In this document: in pieces, positions 58,466 to 64,000 of the stretch
How positions within the stretch are numbered: the stretch's first letter is position 1
How the letters are laid out: the number at the start of each line of letters is the position of its first letter
Assembly: GCA_029207755.1 (NCBI GenBank)
Contig: JARCOQ010000006.1
Location: 20,372,890 to 20,436,889 of the forward strand
From: Chamaea fasciata
Taxonomy: Eukaryota > Chordata > Aves > Passeriformes > Sylviidae
DNA: 64,000 nucleotides
Direction: 5' to 3'
Notes under the pieces: model-generated
Seen by the model: only the letters and a program-made list of their open reading frames with translations
Database searches by the model: none
Told to the model about the DNA's origin: nothing
Position numbers and translations under genes: made by a program

Positions 58466-59186
58466 TCTAATAACTTTAAAATATTTAATAGCCAAATCCA
58501 GTAATCATTTTTGTTGTGACCTGCCATGAGACACCTGGCCTGTTTCTTATGTTGTTATCATACAAGTTTAAGTGAATTGCTAGTTTATTGCCATTTCCCC
58601 CATTCCAAATACCGACATGGTATTTGGAAGGCAATTGTACAAAATACTTTGTGCATATGAATGCTTTCATCTCTTTATTGTAGTAACACGCTAGAAAATC
58701 CATGAAATTACATTCATTCTTTGTACTTGCCTCCAAAAACATCCTATTTCTTTATAATTAAAGTTTTGGTAGTCCAGTCACTGATCTTTCTATATGTCCT
58801 TGTCCTCAAATCTTTAATGAGTACATTTGTGAATTTATGTCAATATTAAGTACCTAGGTTGATATTTTCACAACTAAACACAAGATAGAAACATGCTCAA
58901 TATAACAGCGATTTTAAGTAAAAACAGTATTTTTTCCTCTGAATTGTTGGGGTAGTGAAACATGAATTCTCACAAATTGTAGAAAACGCATTTTTTTCAA
59001 ACCTTTTAAATAACTATCAGTGGGTGCAGACAGATTTGTAGAGCAGCATGAGAAAATAATAGTGCTGATTATTAGCTTATGTGTACCTGATAAGCCTGAT
59101 AGACTATAAAGAAAATTGAGTGAAAAGGATTTATCAGTCAGGTAGAATTTCTGTTCTGCTTAGGGTTGAAATGTGGTGTTTGTCTC
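58466..59186. other. AT-rich unique sequence
   Basis: It contains the hairpin at 58603-58629. Nothing else is recognised. Confidence 0.5.
58603..58629. repeat. Perfect hairpin, 11-bp stem
   Basis: TTCCAAATACC (58603-58613) pairs with GGTATTTGGAA (58619-58629) across the loop GACAT. An outer ATTGCC...GGCAAT pair (near 58588 and 58630) may extend it after an asymmetric bulge. Confidence 0.88.
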
Positions 59187-59687
59187 TGTGAGGTCTTAAA
59201 GAATGTAATCATATGTCTCAAAGCACTGTCAAAGGCACAGAAAGAACTTCCTGTAAGGTAAGACACCAGAAAAATCTCCACTAAGATAAGCACAGACAGC
59301 AAAAACAGCAAGATGCTAGTTCCAGTTGTGGTGAGACACATCTGGGTAACCTATACAGAAATATATTTGCACAGTGACAGACTGTTGGAAAGGAAGCAAC
59401 AGCTTATAAACATGGCAGGCCAAGCTGTGGGAATGACATCTATGCCCTATGGATAGTGTTTCTGGTATCTCCAAAAGAAGTCCCTAGGACCCCCACTGCT
59501 GAAAAGACAGGGAAGAAGATCACCAGGATTCTGTGGATCTGTGTGGTGGTGCTATCATTCTACTTAATCTTTCTCTTGCTCTCTGTCCCTCTCCTATTTC
59601 TTTCTATCTCTCTACCTCACATTTACTGTTAAATAAAATCTGTACTACTGACCTCAGCATATGGTGTCTTATAATCGAATCTTAACA
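59187..59687 (+). mobile_element. Probable solo LTR, plus strand
   Basis: The 3' half is LTR-like: a pyrimidine-rich CTCTTGCTCTCTGTCCCTCT stretch (59574), CACATTTACTGTTAAATAAA with AATAAA at 59632-59637, and a short U5 ending CGAATCTTAACA (59676-59687). The pyrimidine tract directly before TTAAATAAA is a pattern I associate with passerine and other bird LTRs. Taking TGTGAGGTCTTAAAG (59187) as the start gives 501 bp flanked by GTCTC and GTCTT, a 5-bp duplication with one mismatch. The 3' edge is better supported than the 5' edge. Confidence 0.6.
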
Positions 59688-60524
59688 GTCTTCAACTCAC
59701 ATTGTTAAAAAGGTATAATAATGGTCCCTGTAAAAAACAAGAACTCCAAACTTGAATAAGCCAGGATCCTTGCTGCAAAAGTTATTTACTCTTTCTTCTC
59801 ATTAAAAAAAACCTGTAGATGTCCTGTAGTTGTGCTGCCATAACCAATTCTAGAATTACAGCTCTCTCATGCATCCATCCTTATTTGATACATGGTAATA
59901 ACCATGTGAATTAAAAATAAGACAGAATAACCATGATACCTGTGTTGTGAATGAGTGGCCTGGCTATTAAAAGAAACATTGTCAAAGATTAAAAGCAGAG
60001 TTTAATACAAATTTGTGAAAATGTGTCTTTCCAGAGTTTGATGGCAAGGTTCTTCTATTACTAATACACAGGTTAAAACATGCAAAAGAAGATAAAACTA
60101 GAAGCAACTTGGAATCATACACAGAAGCCAGGAATGCCAAAGAGGGCAAGAGTGCAAAACATAAGGATGCAAGATAAGAGTGCAAAAGGGTTTAGCAGCA
60201 TTCAGTCATTGAATACTTTAACATTTACAGAGTGATTCAATAGGGTTCACTAAAATTATAAGAATGGTTTAACTATAGATTTGACATAATAACATTCATA
60301 TCATCATCAAGTCACACACACATGTGTAAGACAATGTATACACCTATTTCTTGTGTAAGGATACCTATCAAAAATTCCCTTGGGTTCAGTGAAATACAAC
60401 AAATCCTTCTGTGCTTCCCAACAGGCAACGGAGATGTAGGTAAGGGTGTATCAGCCTAGACTTCTCAGGATGGGGCTGCAGCAGGCAGAGAGGGTTTCAA
60501 CCCTCCAACCTGTGTCATAGATAA
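59688..60524. other. Unique sequence
   Basis: No gene or repeat family is recognised. A minus-strand frame at 59982-60185 is unrecognised. Confidence 0.5.
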
Positions 60525-60601
60525 AAGGGAAGGGAAGGGAAGGGAAGGGAAGGGAAGGGAAGGGAAGGGAAGGGAAGGGAAGGGAAGGGAAGGGAAGGGA
60601 A
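60525..60601. repeat. (AAGGG)n pentanucleotide microsatellite, about 15 copies
   Basis: The array is essentially perfect over 77 bases. It reads open on the minus strand as FPSLP repeats in two overlapping frames (60451-60692), which are artefacts. G-rich pure-purine pentamers of this type can form non-B DNA. Confidence 0.97.
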
Positions 60602-63600
60602 CTGATCCAAAAGTAATAAGAAATGTTGTCTTGGAGACATTGGAAGAGTGGCAAGACCTTACACACACATCAGATTGAAAATTATCTACCAATATTTGAT
60701 ATAGTACACATTAATATTAATTACTCCATCATGAAGTCAGTTTGTGGGGACTGTCCAACAGGTTTTTTTTTCCTTTCCTTCCAAACTCATTTTTACTGGT
60801 AGCCCATCACTTTGCCCAAATAATAGAGGTTTGTGTTCTTCCCAGTTGGAAAGCTTTGGTCTGCTTTCCTATTTCTCAGTGTCTATAGGTAATATTTTCA
60901 ATGAAATATTGAAATACTTTTCAGCATTGCTCAGACTTGTGCTCATTCTCACAGGATGAAATCTTTCCCAAAACATCTGCTCCCAGAAAGAATAATCTAC
61001 AGTAAACTTGGATACTTGCCAGCTTTCCAGAAAGTTGTCTGTTGGGTTGTCTAAAATATTATATTTCCCACTTGAGTAAGAGAAAAAACTTCATTACTTA
61101 GTATAATAATTTTGTGGATAATTAGTAACTCTCCCAATTCCTATAACTCATTCTTCGCCTTGCATTGTAATGTTGCCAGCTATAACACCAACTGCAATAG
61201 ATTAGAATCTTAAGGACAGATTTTGGATCTGATTTAATTTTTTTTCATCCTGATGATTAAGTGAACCCTTTTACAAGATTGATTATTTTTCAGGTAGAAA
61301 TATGAATGTGCTTATAATATCAAGTGCACATCCCTGGATCTTTCCTTGTTTCAGGTTCAATTCTTTTCAATAACCACACTCAGCTTTAAACCTTGAAAGC
61401 TGTTTTCCCAGAGCACCAATTCACATCCATTATAGCTCTGATGACAGTTCTTGTTCACAACGATGACTGCTCAACATTAAGTTCCACCAGCTTTGAAACC
61501 AGTCTGACTTGGGTTTATTCCATGGCCACAACACTGCTATATATTAGCTGCTGTTTTTTTTTTTTCTTTGCTACTTATGACAGTGAAGGAAAGGCCAACA
61601 GCTTCCTTCCAAAAATTAAGATTGTAATCTACGCTTCCAGCAAGAACATTTAAATTTAGTCAAATTGCATCAACATCCATCTTGAATGAATTCCCATTTA
61701 GAACATCAGAAATGCCTCAGAAATAAAAATTCTGTGAGATTGCCATGTTTGATTCTGAGGTAATATCATATATTGAGGTTTTGACTAGGAAGAAATACTG
61801 AGATACAGACAAGGAACTGCAAGAGTATGTGGCTCTCTATTGTTTTGTCTGAAAAACACTCAGCAAAAACATCTTTATATATGAGGGGTTTTTTGTTCTC
61901 TTTGAAATTCAGAGATTTCAAGACTTTAATTATTTTCACTTTGCATGACAGACCACTAAATTTCAAATGCCTACCTAAATAATTTCCTTTCACAATTAGT
62001 AATCCAGTAAATAGATCTAATCTTCTCAATAGTAATTCACACATATATTTTGGCATCAAACTATAAGAGTAATTCCCTGTCTCACATACAGCTATCTAAC
62101 TCTGCACATTCAGATATATTTCAATGTAGTAACTGTTTTGGATATCTCCTCTACCGTTCACCTTTATTTCTTCCAGTAGTATCTGCCATGGAGACAGGAA
62201 AGATCTTGCCAGTTTAATTCGTATCTCCTTTGATCCTGTAAGTCTGCACGATCCCCAGTGCGTGTCTGTCAATCACCAACTATAAATCTAGTATCCCATC
62301 TTTTCCATTGAATGAAAGGCTAGGGCACTAACAGAAGATTTGCACAGCAGTCAGTATCACTTTTTGGTTTTAATGAGATTGTGATAATAAATTGAAGAAG
62401 GAACCAGATTGACAGCTGCGAAAATATCCACTCTGATGGTACCATTCCAGCTATGAAATTGAAGATTTTTAAATTCATGAAAAAGTATTAATTCTCCAGT
62501 TTTTCTCATGAGCTCTCTAATTGATTATAGTTCTGATGCTTTATTAACAGTAACTTGCAATCTAATATTTTGTTTAGGCATTTCAGACACAAAAAATGGT
62601 CTGATTTTTCAGCAGTGGGTAACACTTCTAAATTGTCATCCCACCTGTAACAAATAGTCCTATATTCTTCTGAATAAACCTGTGCTGCAAATGAAATTGT
62701 ATCCTAGTGCCATGCTTCCTGAAAAGACAAAGTTAATAAAGCAGTTAATATTAACAAGGATATTCAAAATGCTGAAATGCACAATGGATGGCACCTAATG
62801 TTTTCTTTTGTTGTCGGAAAAACTCTGCCCTTAAGCTTGAAAGCAATATTTCCTTAAGCTGTTCAAAACTCACTCTTGCCAGCAGTGTCTACATGTCCTT
62901 AGAATATTAGAGAACAAATTATAGGCTTTTAAAGAAGAGATATTATACAATTAAAATTCAAGATGTTGTAGGATAGATTTTAAGCAGTAAATGGCCATAC
63001 TTGGAGAGCCTTTAATGATGAGTTCTGATTTTTTTTGCTAGTGCTTTGAATCCTTCAAATTATTTATTTTAAATAGGGATATCTGATCTTTAGAAAACTC
63101 ATTTACTTCTGCTGGTTTTGAAGGTCAAAAACCAGAATAAGATAATAATAAAATACAAGACTTTTTTTTCCTTAGCATTGAAGAACACTGGGGTTTTTTT
63201 TACCAATGGCCTCTTCAGCCTTGGTCCATAATGACTGTGAATCATTATAAACAATACAGAATGAAAAAGTCTTAATGATTTTTACAACAAAATATAATTG
63301 GCTATATGGTTTTAGAGGCATGAAAAATATTCTGTTGGAACTGATTTTCATATATTCATATAAAAATTAATTTCCTATTTTTTAACTTTAGAGAACAGTT
63401 CCTTAATTATTTATGTACATGTTTTTATTTAAATAGTATACAAACAAACTGTCTCTTCTAAAAGTGCAGCATAATGTAGTATTTTCCATTTTGCCCCATT
63501 TGTTTCTTCTATCTACTGAATTCTTCACAAAAACTACAGCACAGGATATTCATTTTTTCACAGACCACTTATTATTTTTTTGTTTGTTTTTACATCCCTA

Positions 63601-64000
63601 TTTTCCACTTTTTCTCAATGGTATACAAGCAGGACTAGACACTCCTCTAAGTGCAAATATAATATATCCTCTTAATTAGTGTGAAATTAATTGTGCATAT
63701 TGGTCTTCCAAAGTCATATGAGGAAAAAAAATTCTCTCAGTTCAACTATTTAAACAATAATAATTTCAGAGCTTTATTCTGCATAAAATAAATAAGTGAG
63801 CTTCTACACAAACTAGATCATATGTGCATCTATAATTAAAATGTTACATAAATATAGATGGATTTTTTTAGGTAAGACTAATTGTTAAGAAACAATAGTG
63901 TTTTCAGAGAAGATGTTTTATATGCTCTAAAATCTGGTTTGACATATGATGTAAAATATATATCCATGTCTTCAGGTTCAAAAAAGTCAAAAGAAAAAAT
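60602..64000. other. AT-rich unique sequence to the window end
   Basis: No gene, RNA or repeat family is recognised. Frames at 60744-60959, 61393-61653, 61766-62059 (minus) and 63464-63679 are unrecognised and of chance length. A T-run lies at about 61555-61565. Confidence 0.55.

Noticed and set aside
60451..60692. Two minus-strand frames with FPSLP repeats
   Set aside because: They are translations of the (AAGGG)n array.
1..64000. CRISPR array, tRNA or rRNA gene, bacterial operon
   Set aside because: No regularly spaced repeats with unique spacers, no tRNA B-box in a plausible cloverleaf and no rRNA motifs were seen. The repeat content is avian nuclear.

Overview
This window looks like vertebrate, and specifically avian, nuclear DNA. 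The main evidence is the repeat content: several CR1 (chicken-repeat-1 LINE) copies, some keeping the diagnostic 3' end (precursors of the ATTCTATG tail), plus long terminal repeats of endogenous retroviruses of types I recognise as widespread in birds. The sequence is AT-rich with long unique stretches. I found no convincing protein-coding exon, tRNA, rRNA, CRISPR array or operon. The longest open frames (163, 145 and 142 codons) lie in repeat-like or unremarkable DNA, and none shows a protein family I recognise. The window is best read as a gene desert or the inside of a very large intron.

Layout. 1-4.9 kb: unique AT-rich DNA. 4.9-6.5 kb: an old minus-strand CR1, an unclassified GC-rich block, and two back-to-back perfect hairpins. 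6.5-22 kb: mostly unique DNA with T/G-rich low-complexity tracts and one short CR1 tail. 22-24.4 kb: a minus-strand CR1 fragment, then a solo LTR of 923 bp with TG...CA ends and a 5-bp target duplication; the LTR contains a large (GAA)/(GGAGAA) purine expansion. 24.4-37 kb: unique DNA with a 96-bp inverted duplication whose arms lie 5.1 kb apart, a compound TA satellite, and a TATA-to-AATAAA module. 37.1-38.7 kb: the longest CR1, keeping endonuclease-end and reverse-transcriptase-end remnants with most of the reverse transcriptase deleted. 38.7-51.2 kb: unique DNA with an LTR fragment, a CR1 3' end, a 475-bp solo LTR, a poly(A) block, and a minus-strand CR1 followed by an unclassified segment. 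51-64 kb: unique DNA with an LTR-dense stretch at 55.3-59.7 kb (four LTR or LTR-like elements) and an (AAGGG)n array.

Nothing here forms a pathway or operon. The biology visible is the history of retrotransposon insertion and decay, simple-repeat expansion inside and outside those elements, and local palindrome formation. Family assignments rest on remembered consensus patterns; element edges are approximate unless a target duplication is given. Nothing was computed beyond reading and hand alignment.
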